This document shows, piece by piece, positions 55,065 to 63,450 of a DNA stretch of 64,000 bases. Position 1 is the first letter of the stretch, and each line of letters opens with the position of its first letter. This DNA is from Thiomicrospira sp. XS5 (GTDB lineage: Bacteria; Pseudomonadota; Gammaproteobacteria; Thiomicrospirales; Thiomicrospiraceae). A model generated the notes under the pieces. That model made no database searches. It was not told where the DNA came from and saw only the letters and a list, made by a program, of their open reading frames with translations. Where the stretch lies: contig NZ_LQBO01000001.1 of NCBI RefSeq assembly GCF_001507555.1, forward strand, positions 186,001 to 250,000. The letters run 5' to 3'. The position numbers were made by a program, and so were the translations under genes.

Positions 55065-55661
55065 TTAAGGCGCGACAGAATAACGCGCAATCAAATCAAA
55101 GACCGTATCGCTCGGCTCGCGGCCCAGCGGTTCCAACACCGCCATTTCTCCGGGCTGCAATCGCTGGTAAATCAGCTCACCGATATTCGGGCGATGCGTG
55201 ACCAGAATCAAATTTCCCTCACCGTTGAATTGGCTGATCCATTGACGCGTGACCTGCAAGTTCGCTTTCGCTTTGTCTTCTGGCAACGCCCGAATCAGGC
55301 GCAGTTCGGGCATCACGTCAAATTCGCCAAAGGCCAAACGCGCGGTGTCCTGGGTTCGGCAATGCGGGCTCGCCAGAACCTGATCCACCTGAATGCCGTG
55401 CGCTCGAAACTGTTCACCGATCTTCTTTGCCTGCGCCTGACCGTCCTCATTTAAATTGCGTTCACTGAAACAACTGCTGTCCAACAAAAACGCATCGCCG
55501 AACTCGCGGTCAATTTGCGCATGCCGAATCAACACCACTTTGCCACCTTCCTGCAACGCCGCCCAAAAATCGTCACCTGAGCTCTCGGCCCAACTCGCCG
55601 CCCCGAACAAACTCCAGACCCACACACTGCCGAACCCCCATGCTTTCCATACCCGTTCCAT
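55065..55661 (-). CDS. Periplasmic histidine phosphatase (SixA/phosphoglycerate-mutase-like)
   Basis: 198 residues from the ATG at 55661, chosen because CGGAGGAAA lies upstream; a frame extending to 55850 has no such support. A signal peptide (GSVWVWSLFGAASWAES) is followed by a histidine phosphatase domain: VVLIRHAQIDREFGD (RH motif), LASPHCRTQDTARLAFG and ILVTHRPNIGEL. The exported location distinguishes it from cytoplasmic SixA. The substrate is unknown. Confidence 0.82.
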   Translation of the reverse strand: MERVWKAWGFGSVWVWSLFGAASWAESSGDDFWAALQEGGKVVLIRHAQIDREFGDAFLLDSSCFSERNLNEDGQAQAKKIGEQFRAHGIQVDQVLASPHCRTQDTARLAFGEFDVMPELRLIRALPEDKAKANLQVTRQWISQFNGEGNLILVTHRPNIGELIYQRLQPGEMAVLEPLGREPSDTVFDLIARYSVAP

Positions 55662-55748
55662 GGCTTTCCTCCGTTTTTCATCATCATACGCGGCTGACCA
55701 CGTCGGATTTTGAAAAAAATAAGGTTTACGCCCGACGTCACCAACCCA

Positions 55749-55758
55749 CCAGGCCTGG
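55749..55758. repeat. CCAGGCCTGG dispersed palindrome, divergent intergenic
   Basis: Exact copy, extended to a 16-bp perfect palindrome (CCACCAGG and its complement, 55746-55761) followed by TTTT. It lies upstream of both flanking genes, so a terminator role for them is unlikely. Confidence 0.92.
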
Positions 55759-55826
55759 TGGTTTTCCGCTTTCCGATGACGCCATCGAACCCACTGACAA
55801 ATAACGCTCAACAGGACTTGAATTTT

Positions 55827-55847
55827 ATATGTTATGTTATAACATAT
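55827..55847. promoter_or_regulatory. Zur-box-like operator of the zinc-starvation operon
   Basis: Inverted repeat ATATGTTAT / ATAACATAT around GTT, 30 bases before the GTPase start. Repeats of the TGTTATA/TATAACA type are typical gammaproteobacterial Zur sites, and zur is the second gene downstream. Confidence 0.78.
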
Positions 55848-55877
55848 CATTATTCATCCATTCGTGAGGACTCCGCC

Positions 55878-57080
55878 ATGAAACAACTTCCCGTCACCGT
55901 GCTGTCCGGTTTTCTCGGCGCCGGTAAAACCACCCTGCTCAATCACATTCTGAACAACCGCCAGAATTTACGCGTCGCCGTCATCGTCAACGACATGAGC
56001 GAAATCAACATCGACGCCAGTTTGGTGGAAGGCGAAGTCAGTCTGAACCGTTCCGAAGAAAAAATGGTGGAAATGTCCAACGGCTGCATTTGCTGCACCT
56101 TACGCGAGGATTTACTTCTGGAGGTGTCCGCTCTGGCAAAGGCCGGTAAATTCGATTATCTGGTCATCGAATCCACCGGCATCTCCGAACCGCTGCCAGT
56201 TGCCGAAACCTTCACCTTCGAAGACGAAAACGGCCTCTCCCTGTCAGACGTCGCGCGGCTCGACACCATGGTCACGGTGGTGGACGGCGGCAATTTCCTC
56301 ACCGATTTCCGTCAGGCCAAATCCCTGCAAGAAGCCGGGGAAAGCCTCGGGGATGAAGACGAACGCAGCGTTGCCGACCTTCTCATTGATCAGGTCGAAT
56401 TCGCCGACGTGCTGCTCATCAGCAAAACCGATTTAATGACACACGACCAAATCGAAGAACTGCGCGCCATTTTGCATTCCCTGAACCCGCAAGCCGACAT
56501 CCACACCTTGCAACACGGAAAGATTCCGCTCGAAACGGTGCTCAACACCCAAAAATTCAATTTCGAAAAGGCCCAACAAGCGCCGGGCTGGTTGCAGGAA
56601 ATGCGCGGCGAACACGTGCCGGAAACCGAAGAATACGGCATCGGCAGTTTTACCTTCACCGCCCGCAAACCGTTTCACCCGGTCAAGTTCCACTGTTTTC
56701 TGACCCAGCCTTGGCCAACGGGCAAACTCATTCGTTCCAAAGGGTATTTCTGGCTCGCCAGCCAACCGCAAATGGCCGGCATCTGGAGTCAGGCCGGAGG
56801 CATTGCCCATCACCACTGGGCCGGCATGTTCTGGAAAGCCGTGCCGGAAGAACGCTGGCCGGACGATGCAGCATCGCGTGACTTCATCCGCACCAAATGG
56901 GTGGAACCTTTCGGCGACATGCGACAGGAATTGGTGTTCATCGGACAAGGTTTAGATGAACACGCCACTCGAAAACAGTTAGAATCCTGTTTATTGACCG
57001 ATGAAGAACTTTACGCCGGTGTGACCTATTGGATGCAAATGGACGACCCGTTTGCCGACCCCACCGCACCGACTGCCTGA
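55878..57080 (+). CDS. COG0523/CobW-family GTPase, Zur-linked zinc metallochaperone
   Basis: 400 residues from the ATG at 55878 (GAGGA upstream). The GTPase domain has VLSGFLGAGKTTLLNHIL, the metal motif NGCICCTLREDL (CxCC), ESTGISEP and SKTDL; the CobW C-terminal domain follows. Zur-controlled members (ZigA, ZagA, ZNG1-like) deliver zinc to essential enzymes in starvation. First gene of the operon, directly after the Zur-box-like repeat. Confidence 0.9.
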   Translation: MKQLPVTVLSGFLGAGKTTLLNHILNNRQNLRVAVIVNDMSEINIDASLVEGEVSLNRSEEKMVEMSNGCICCTLREDLLLEVSALAKAGKFDYLVIESTGISEPLPVAETFTFEDENGLSLSDVARLDTMVTVVDGGNFLTDFRQAKSLQEAGESLGDEDERSVADLLIDQVEFADVLLISKTDLMTHDQIEELRAILHSLNPQADIHTLQHGKIPLETVLNTQKFNFEKAQQAPGWLQEMRGEHVPETEEYGIGSFTFTARKPFHPVKFHCFLTQPWPTGKLIRSKGYFWLASQPQMAGIWSQAGGIAHHHWAGMFWKAVPEERWPDDAASRDFIRTKWVEPFGDMRQELVFIGQGLDEHATRKQLESCLLTDEELYAGVTYWMQMDDPFADPTAPTA

Positions 57081-57092
57081 CAGGAGATCGCC

Positions 57093-57557
57093 ATGACCGA
57101 TATCGACGCACGCTTAAAACTCGCCCACGAAACCTGCCAGGCCAACGGCCAGCGCCTAACGGCGATTCGCGAAAAGGTGTTGCGCTTGCTGCTGGAAGCC
57201 GACAAACCCATGAGCGCTTACGAACTGCTGGAGCAGTACAAACTTGACGAACAAAGCGGCACCCAGCCGATGACCATCTACCGCGCCCTGAGCTTTTTGG
57301 AAGCGCAATCACTGATTCACCGCTTGGCCTCGACGCGCCAATACGTGGCGTGCCATCATGCGCATGAGGAAGCTCCCCACAGCGAGCTCACCCAGTTTCT
57401 GATGTGCGACCATTGCGGCGGCATCGAAGAAACACCGTTATCCGATGCGCTTTGGCAGGCGATTCAAGCCAATGCCGAGCTCACCCACTTTCACATTGAC
57501 CAACCCAGCCTGGAAATTCACGGCACCTGCCGCACCTGCCAGCAACACGGAGCCTGA
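57093..57557 (+). CDS. zur: Zinc uptake regulator Zur (Fur family)
   Basis: 154 residues. The winged helix (RLTAIREKVLRLLLEADKPM; MTIYRALSFLEAQSLIHRL) and the two Cys pairs of the structural zinc site (MCDHCGG and CRTCQQH) identify a Fur-family protein, and the local genes identify it as Zur. It should repress this operon when zinc is plentiful, giving autoregulation. 12 bases after the GTPase gene. Confidence 0.92.
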   Translation: MTDIDARLKLAHETCQANGQRLTAIREKVLRLLLEADKPMSAYELLEQYKLDEQSGTQPMTIYRALSFLEAQSLIHRLASTRQYVACHHAHEEAPHSELTQFLMCDHCGGIEETPLSDALWQAIQANAELTHFHIDQPSLEIHGTCRTCQQHGA

Positions 57558-57560
57558 TTC

Positions 57561-58121
57561 ATGATTCGACACAACCCCAGTGGCGATTTGCCGCAGATTC
57601 ATCCATCCGCCTTTGTGGACCCGACCGCGATTCTGTGCGGTAAAATCGTCGTGGCCGAAAACGTTTTCATCGGCCCTTACGCCGTTATCCGCGCCGACGA
57701 AGTCAATGAACAAGGCCAGATGGATCCCATCGTCATCGGCGCCCACTCCAATATTCAGGACGGCGTGGTCATTCACTCCAAAGCGGGGGCCGCCGTCACC
57801 ATCGGGGAACGCACCTCCATCGCTCACCGCTCGATCATTCACGGCCCTTGCCAAATCGGTTCCGGCGTTTTCATCGGTTTCAACAGCGTGCTGTTCAACT
57901 GCACCGTGTCCGACGAAGTGGTGGTGCGCCATAACTCCGTGGTCGACGGCTGCGACTTGCCACACGGCTTCTATGTGCCGTCCACCGCACACATCGACCG
58001 TCACACTGATTTAAGCCTTTTCCCGGCCAAAACCGCTACACTGTCGGAGTTTTCCGAATCGGTCGTTCAGGCCAATAACCAATTGGTCAGCGGCTACAAA
58101 GCGATTCAAAACGAATTTTAA
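57561..58121 (+). CDS. Gamma-class carbonic-anhydrase-like hexapeptide protein
   Basis: 186 residues of left-handed beta-helix repeats. The three zinc ligands of gamma carbonic anhydrases appear present: His in GVVIHSKAG, and the pair in SIAHRSIIHGP. Its place in a zinc-starvation operon suggests a spare carbonic anhydrase or a zinc-storage or alternative-metal version (inference). It follows zur after only 3 bases. Confidence 0.85.
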   Translation: MIRHNPSGDLPQIHPSAFVDPTAILCGKIVVAENVFIGPYAVIRADEVNEQGQMDPIVIGAHSNIQDGVVIHSKAGAAVTIGERTSIAHRSIIHGPCQIGSGVFIGFNSVLFNCTVSDEVVVRHNSVVDGCDLPHGFYVPSTAHIDRHTDLSLFPAKTATLSEFSESVVQANNQLVSGYKAIQNEF

Positions 58122-58149
58122 ACACGGTTACCTTATCGAAGGAAATGAC

Positions 58150-58707
58150 ATGACACTTCGCCCGCTCACGCTTCTAATCTGTGCCGTCCCCGGTCTGCTA
58201 GCGGCCAATGTTCAAGCCGAAACCCATGCCGCTCACGAACACGGTGTGGCCGAACTCAATCTGGCCCAAGTGGAGTCGGACATCCTATTGGAAATCAACA
58301 GCCCGGCGCATAATGTCTTCGGCTTTGAACATCCGCCGCATTCCGAAACGGAAAAAGACATGGTCAAACAACGGCTTCAACAAATCAAAACCAAACCGCT
58401 GGTGACCTTTAATCCAGAAGCAAAATGTCAGCAACAGTCGGCACTTATTGACAACCCATTCCATGCCAAGCATGAGCATGAGCATGAGCATGAGCATGAG
58501 CATGAAAAGTCTGCCCACACTCATAAAGATGTCCACATCGAATACACTTACCGTTGCCAGAATCCGCAGGCCCTGTCCTCTCTGGATTTGAAGAATCTTT
58601 TCCAACACTGGCCACAACTGGAAACGGTGCGTGCGCAATGGTTGCTCAGTGACCAACAATCCGGCGGCACTTTATCCCGTCAGGAACCGAGCATTTCATT
58701 TCAGTAA
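58150..58707 (+). CDS. zrgA: ZrgA-like exported zinc-binding protein (DUF2796)
   Basis: 185 residues with a signal peptide (LLICAVPGLLAANVQA). The DUF2796 start is HAAHEHGVAELNLA. A His-Glu run occupies about residues 108-119 and is followed by further His (SAHTHKDVHI), a likely zinc-binding patch. The run is encoded by a tandem hexamer. In Vibrio cholerae the homologous ZrgA belongs to the Zur-controlled ZrgABCDE zinc importer; the following genes match that system. Confidence 0.88.
   Translation: MTLRPLTLLICAVPGLLAANVQAETHAAHEHGVAELNLAQVESDILLEINSPAHNVFGFEHPPHSETEKDMVKQRLQQIKTKPLVTFNPEAKCQQQSALIDNPFHAKHEHEHEHEHEHEKSAHTHKDVHIEYTYRCQNPQALSSLDLKNLFQHWPQLETVRAQWLLSDQQSGGTLSRQEPSISFQ
58471..58506 (+). 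repeat. Tandem hexanucleotide repeat (CATGAG)5 plus CATGAA
   Basis: Five perfect units and one variant, each coding His-Glu in the zrgA-like gene. Slippage by whole units would change the number of metal ligands without breaking the frame. Confidence 0.95.
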
Positions 58708-58725
58708 CCGCCGAGTCGTTCCGCC

Positions 58726-59430
58726 ATGCATGCATCCGCCGTGATTGAAATCGAACAGCTTCGCTACCGCTGGCCCGACCAGGCGCAAGACACCCTGAAC
58801 CTGCCCGAACTCCACGTCCGACGTGGCGAACACCTGTTCATCAAAGGGCCGAGCGGCAGCGGCAAAACCACTTTACTGAATTTGCTGGCGGGCGTGTTCA
58901 CCGCCCAAAGCGGGCATTTAAAGGTGCTGGGTACCGAGCTGGCCAGTTTATCGGCCCTGCAACGCGACCGGTTTCGCGGCGACCATCTCGGTGTTATTTT
59001 CCAACAATTCAATTTGCTGCCCTACCTGACCACGCTGGACAATATTCTGTTGCCGCTGAGCTTTTCCAAACACCGCCGCCAACAGGAACCCGACCCGCAA
59101 CACCAGGCCCAGGCCTGGTTAAAATTGCTGCAACTGCCGGATAACATCCTGACCCAGCCCGTCAACCGTCTCAGCATCGGCCAACAACAACGGGTCGCCA
59201 TAGCCCGTGCGCTGATGGGACGGCCGGAACTCATTATCGCCGACGAACCGACCTCCGCTTTGGACGCTGACAATCGCGACCGTTTCATTGACTGGCTGTT
59301 CGCCGCGGCAGAGCAATCCGGTGCCACGCTCGTATTCGTCAGCCACGACGCCCATTTGGCACAACACTTCCAACAGGAAATCGACCTGGCCCAACTCAAT
59401 CAAGCCGGTGTTTCGGAGACGGCGTCATGA
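58726..59430 (+). CDS. Zrg-like ABC transporter ATPase (LolD/MacB type)
   Basis: 234 residues. Walker A FIKGPSGSGKTTLLNLLAG, Q loop VIFQQFNLLPYL, signature LSIGQQQRVAIARALMG and Walker B LIIADEPTSALD are intact. It pairs with the FtsX-like permease that overlaps its end by 4 bases. In the Zrg system such a pair is thought to drive zinc uptake with the DUF2796 protein. One exact CCAGGCCTGG lies inside. Confidence 0.9.
   Translation: MHASAVIEIEQLRYRWPDQAQDTLNLPELHVRRGEHLFIKGPSGSGKTTLLNLLAGVFTAQSGHLKVLGTELASLSALQRDRFRGDHLGVIFQQFNLLPYLTTLDNILLPLSFSKHRRQQEPDPQHQAQAWLKLLQLPDNILTQPVNRLSIGQQQRVAIARALMGRPELIIADEPTSALDADNRDRFIDWLFAAAEQSGATLVFVSHDAHLAQHFQQEIDLAQLNQAGVSETAS
59109..59118. repeat. CCAGGCCTGG in the Zrg-like ATPase gene
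   Basis: Exact copy, read AQAWLK. Confidence 0.9.
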
Positions 59431-60680
59431 CCTTGCTGTCTCTCGCACTCAAAAGCGCCTGGAGCCGCAAAGGCAGCTTATTGCTGGCGATGTTTTCCAT
59501 CACCATCAGCGTGGTGTTGCTGCTCGGCGTGGACACCTTGCGCAAGGAAACCAAAAACAGTTTCCTCAACACCTTGTCGCAAACCGACCTGATTGTCGGC
59601 GCTCGCAGCGGCCCGGTGAACCTGTTGCTCTACAGCGTATTCCACATCGGCAACGCCACCAACAACATCGATTACCAAACCTATTTAACACTGCAAAAGA
59701 TGCCGGACGTCGCCTGGGCCGTGCCCTTGTCGTTGGGCGATTCGCATCGCGGTTTTCGGGTCATCGGCACCTTGCCGAGCTTTTACCAACATTATCGTTA
59801 CGGTGAGGAACAACCGCTCGCTTTCCAGAAAGGCCAAGCCTTCTCGGACTTATACGACGTGGTGCTCGGCGCGAAAGTTGCCCAGAAATACGGTTACCGA
59901 CTCGGCGATCGCATCGTGTTGTCGCACGGTTTGTCTTCCGGACGCTTAGCGCCGCAGCATAACGACAAACCCTTTACCGTCAGCGGCATTCTTGCACCGA
60001 CCGGCACGCCGGTGGACAACAGTTTGCAAGTCTCGCTCGACGCCATCGAAGCCATCCACATCGACTGGCGTGGCGGCATGCAATCGCCATTGAAGATTTC
60101 CGCCGACCGGGCACGCAAACTCATTGTCGAACCGGAAGCCATCACCGCGGTGCTGGTCGGTTTGAAAAACAAACTCACCACTTTCAAAATGCAACGCCGT
60201 CTCAATGAATTTAAAGACGAACCGCTGCTGGCGATTCTGCCTGGCAGCACGCTGGCCAGCTTATGGCAAATCATGGCACCGTTTGAACGCGGATTGCTGG
60301 CGATTGCCAGCATGGTGTTGCTGGCAGGCCTGGTGGGAATGCTGATTACCTTACTCAGCACGCTCAAGGAGCGCCAACATGAAATCGCCGTACTCCGCGC
60401 CATCGGCATTCACGGTTACGACGTGCTGCTGCTGTTCGCTTTCGAAGCGCTGTTCATCCTGATACTCGGTACCCTGTTCGGCATCGTGTTACTTTACGGC
60501 GGCCTGGCCTGGCTGGCGCCGTATCTGGCGGAGCATTACGGTCTCTTTATCCAATTGCCCTGGCCCGACACCCAGCAATGGCTGTTTATCGGCTTGGCCT
60601 GGTTGCTGGGCGTGCTTATCAGCTTAATTCCGGGTATCATGGCGTATCGAACCAGTTTAACCAAAGGACTCAGCCGTTGA
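59427..60680 (+). CDS. Zrg-like FtsX-family ABC permease
   Basis: 417 residues: an N-terminal helix (LLLAMFSITISVVLLLGVD), a large periplasmic domain and three C-terminal helices (GLLAIASMVLLAGLVGMLIT; YDVLLLFAFEALFILILG; WLFIGLAWLLGVLISLIPG), the MacB/FtsX arrangement. Such permeases usually transmit force rather than form an import channel, so the mechanism of Zrg zinc uptake is not obvious. Confidence 0.9.
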   Translation: MTLLSLALKSAWSRKGSLLLAMFSITISVVLLLGVDTLRKETKNSFLNTLSQTDLIVGARSGPVNLLLYSVFHIGNATNNIDYQTYLTLQKMPDVAWAVPLSLGDSHRGFRVIGTLPSFYQHYRYGEEQPLAFQKGQAFSDLYDVVLGAKVAQKYGYRLGDRIVLSHGLSSGRLAPQHNDKPFTVSGILAPTGTPVDNSLQVSLDAIEAIHIDWRGGMQSPLKISADRARKLIVEPEAITAVLVGLKNKLTTFKMQRRLNEFKDEPLLAILPGSTLASLWQIMAPFERGLLAIASMVLLAGLVGMLITLLSTLKERQHEIAVLRAIGIHGYDVLLLFAFEALFILILGTLFGIVLLYGGLAWLAPYLAEHYGLFIQLPWPDTQQWLFIGLAWLLGVLISLIPGIMAYRTSLTKGLSR

Positions 60681-61258
60681 CGACTCAACCCGCGTGGCTT
60701 AAAGCCGTTATAACGATTGTTTTCCCCGCTTTTTTATGGGCGCTGGTCGCTTCGGTGGCCGTCGCTGAAGAACCCCGTAAAATCAAGTGGAGCGATTTGA
60801 TTCCGGAAGGCTATGAACCGGAAAAACTCTTGCAGGCCTACGAAGACGACATCAACCGGCTCAACGATCTGCCGGACAACAGCCCGGAAGGCTTAGCGAT
60901 TTTAGAAAAGCTGCAGGACGTCATCGCCAATTCCCCCGTTAATGAAAAACTGGACGGTCAAACCATTGCACTGGCCGGCTTTATCGCGCCGCTGGCCATC
61001 AAAAACGGCACCGTCACCCGCTTTTTGTTTGTGCCCTATTTCGGCGCCTGCATCCACGTTCCCGCCCCACCGGTGAACCAGACCATTCTGGTCGACACTG
61101 CGCCGGGACAAGGCATCAAACTGCATCAGGTGGATTTTCCGTTTCTCGTCACCGGCAAGTTGACCTTGCAGCACACCCAAACCGACATCGGTTCGGCTGG
61201 CTATCATTTGATCGATGCCCACACCGAACAATACAAGGACGAAGTCTGGCTGGAATAA
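60677..61258 (+). CDS. Zrg-like exported DUF3299 protein
   Basis: 193 residues starting at TTG 60677, which overlaps the permease stop (TTGA). A signal peptide (VITIVFPAFLWALVASVAVA) is followed by the DUF3299 pattern KIKWSDLIPEGYEP, ALAGFIAPLAIKNGTVTRFLFVPYFGACIHVPAPP. The Cys-Ile-His in the last motif could bind metal. Final gene of the Zur operon, closed by a symmetric terminator. Confidence 0.85.
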   Translation: MTTQPAWLKAVITIVFPAFLWALVASVAVAEEPRKIKWSDLIPEGYEPEKLLQAYEDDINRLNDLPDNSPEGLAILEKLQDVIANSPVNEKLDGQTIALAGFIAPLAIKNGTVTRFLFVPYFGACIHVPAPPVNQTILVDTAPGQGIKLHQVDFPFLVTGKLTLQHTQTDIGSAGYHLIDAHTEQYKDEVWLE

Positions 61259-61275
61259 ATTAGGTTCCAAATGTT

Positions 61276-61301
61276 AAAAACGCCCAGGCCTGGGTGTTTT
61301 T
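61276..61301. terminator. Symmetric bidirectional terminator centred on CCAGGCCTGG
   Basis: AAAAACGCCCA pairs with TGGGTGTTTTT (one G-T pair) around GGCC; the exact 10-mer is at 61284-61293 with AAAAA-N3 and N3-TTTTT arms. It follows the zinc operon and precedes the recG promoter. Confidence 0.88.
61284..61293. repeat. CCAGGCCTGG dispersed palindrome, intergenic, full extended form
   Basis: Exact copy at the centre of the terminator hairpin after the zinc operon. Confidence 0.92.
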
Positions 61302-61311
61302 GCGGAATTTT

Positions 61312-61320
61312 TGCTAAAAT
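61312..61320 (+). promoter_or_regulatory. Extended -10 promoter of recG
   Basis: TGCTAAAAT, 34 bases before the recG ATG and identical to the element before ridA. Confidence 0.5.
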
Positions 61321-61353
61321 TGATTTTATTTCACACGCTTCGAATCCACCTCT

Positions 61354-63450
61354 ATGCCCGCAACCGACAACCAGCCTTTGGCACAACAAAAACTGACCTC
61401 CCTGAAAGGCGTCGGCGATAAGTTGGCGGAAAAGCTCAATCGCCTGGGACTGTTCGTGGTGCAGGACTTGTTATTCCACCTGCCGTTGCGTTATCAGGAC
61501 AAAACCAAGCTCACCCCCATCGCCAACCTGTTCATCGGCCAGGAAGCCTTGATTGAAGGCGAAATCATCAGCCACCATATGACGCAGAGCCGCAACAGCA
61601 GCCTGATCGTCAAACTGGTGGACGAAAGCGGCCAAACCCTAAGTTGCCGCTTCTTCCATTTCCACTATCGGCAAGCCCAGCAATTCAAACGCGGCCAAAT
61701 ACTGCGCGGTTACGGCGAAGTGCGCTCCGGTCCCAGTGGACTGGAAATCGTGCACCCAGCGTATCAACTTTTTGCTCGCGATAACACGCCGCCGCTGGAA
61801 CAAACCCTGACGCCGGTTTATCCGGTCACCGAAGGACTGGGGCAGCCAACCCTGCTAAAACTGATTCAACAGGCGCTGACGTTACTCAAACAATATCCGT
61901 TGGCGGAAGCCTTACCTACGCATTTATTGAACGAGTTGCAACTGCCGCCCATCAATGAATCCTTGTTACGGCTGCATCAACCGCAACCGGAAGACGACTT
62001 GTTTCTGATCAAACAGTTCCAGCACCCGGCGCAAAAACGCCTGATTCTGGAAGAATTGCTCACCAGCCAACTGAGCTTGCAACTGTTGCGGCAATCCGAA
62101 AAACAACGCCAAGCACCGATATTTCCACCCAGCCAAACCGCCAACCAACTGCTGGCCTCTTTGCCGTTTGAGCTCACCGGTGCCCAACAACGGGTGCTGG
62201 ATGAAATCCGTCAGGACGTCAATCAACCGCATCCCATGCAACGCTTGGTGCAAGGGGACGTCGGCTCCGGCAAAACCGTCATTGCCGCGCTCGCCGCGAT
62301 TCAAGCCGCCGATGCCGGTTACCAGGTGGCCATTATGGCGCCGACGGAAATTCTCGCGGAACAACACCGCAACCACTTTCAGGAATGGCTGGAACCGCTC
62401 GGCATTCCGGTCGCCTGGCTCAACGGCCGCATGAAAGCCGCCGAAAAACGCTTTAGGCTGGCGCAAATCGAATCCAACGAGGCCAAAGTAATCATCGGCA
62501 CCCACGCCCTGTTTCAGGAAAGCGTCACCTTCAACCGACTCGGGTTGGTCATCATCGACGAACAACACCGTTTTGGCGTGCACCAACGCTTGGCGTTGCA
62601 CGATAAAAGCCAGCTCGACGACGACACCCATCCGCACCAACTGATTATGACGGCCACGCCGATTCCACGCACCTTGGCGATGACCGCTTACGGCGACCTG
62701 GATTTATCCATCATCGATGAACTGCCGCCCGGCCGCCAGCCCATCGACACCGCAGTATTAAACAATCAAAAACGCTTTGAGGTGATGGAACACCTCTATG
62801 CACAGTGCAAAGCCGGGGTACAGGCCTATTGGGTCTGCCCGCTGATTGAAGAATCGGAATTACTGCACGCCCAGGCGGCGGAGGTCACCGCCCAACAATT
62901 CAAAGACCATTGGCCGGATTTACGCGTTGGCTTGATCCACGGCCGTTTGAAAGGCGACGAAAAAGCCGAGATGATGGCGGCTTTCCAGAACCATGAATTG
63001 GATTTACTGGTCGCCACCACGGTGATTGAAGTGGGCGTCAATGTACCGAATGCCAGCTTGATGATTATCGAAAACGCCGAGCGACTCGGTCTGGCGCAAT
63101 TGCACCAATTACGCGGTCGCGTGGGCCGGGGGCATAAGAAAAGCCACTGTGTGCTGTTGTACCAGGCCCCACTGGGCGAAACCGGCAAGGCGCGTCTCAA
63201 CATCATGCGCGACACCAACGACGGTTTCCGCATTGCAGAAGAAGACCTGAAATTACGCGGCCCGGGCGAAATTCTCGGCACTCGACAAACCGGCGGCCTG
63301 CAATTTAGAATAGCCGACTTGAAGCGGGATCAGGAATGGATTCCAGTCGCCAAACATTGGGCCGAAACCCTGGCCGTCAGCGACCCGGACATTGTCGACG
63401 CCTTGCATACCCGCTGGATAGGAGAACGAATGGATTACAAACATGCCTGA
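61354..63450 (+). CDS. recG: ATP-dependent DNA helicase RecG
   Basis: 698 residues. The N-terminal wedge domain opens LTSLKGVGDKLAEKLNRLGL and includes FHLPLRYQDKTK. Helicase motifs: I LVQGDVGSGKTVIAALA, Ia APTEILAEQH, II IIDEQHRFGV, III MTATPIPRTLA, V ATTVIEVGVNVPNA, VI QLRGRVGRG. It remodels stalled replication forks and Holliday junctions. The spoT/ridA/recG neighbourhood is conserved but stretched here. Confidence 0.97.
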   Translation: MPATDNQPLAQQKLTSLKGVGDKLAEKLNRLGLFVVQDLLFHLPLRYQDKTKLTPIANLFIGQEALIEGEIISHHMTQSRNSSLIVKLVDESGQTLSCRFFHFHYRQAQQFKRGQILRGYGEVRSGPSGLEIVHPAYQLFARDNTPPLEQTLTPVYPVTEGLGQPTLLKLIQQALTLLKQYPLAEALPTHLLNELQLPPINESLLRLHQPQPEDDLFLIKQFQHPAQKRLILEELLTSQLSLQLLRQSEKQRQAPIFPPSQTANQLLASLPFELTGAQQRVLDEIRQDVNQPHPMQRLVQGDVGSGKTVIAALAAIQAADAGYQVAIMAPTEILAEQHRNHFQEWLEPLGIPVAWLNGRMKAAEKRFRLAQIESNEAKVIIGTHALFQESVTFNRLGLVIIDEQHRFGVHQRLALHDKSQLDDDTHPHQLIMTATPIPRTLAMTAYGDLDLSIIDELPPGRQPIDTAVLNNQKRFEVMEHLYAQCKAGVQAYWVCPLIEESELLHAQAAEVTAQQFKDHWPDLRVGLIHGRLKGDEKAEMMAAFQNHELDLLVATTVIEVGVNVPNASLMIIENAERLGLAQLHQLRGRVGRGHKKSHCVLLYQAPLGETGKARLNIMRDTNDGFRIAEEDLKLRGPGEILGTRQTGGLQFRIADLKRDQEWIPVAKHWAETLAVSDPDIVDALHTRWIGERMDYKHA

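Noticed and set aside
55746-55765. Palindrome plus TTTT as a terminator
   Set aside because: It lies upstream of both divergent genes, so neither needs termination there; kept as a copy of the dispersed motif.
55662-55850. Upstream extension of the histidine phosphatase gene containing Gln-Ala-Trp
   Set aside because: The ATG at 55661 has a good ribosome site and begins a signal peptide, so the palindrome at 55749 is intergenic.
58471-58506. Tandem repeat as a CRISPR-like array
   Set aside because: Units are 6 bases without spacers and are in frame within a coding gene.
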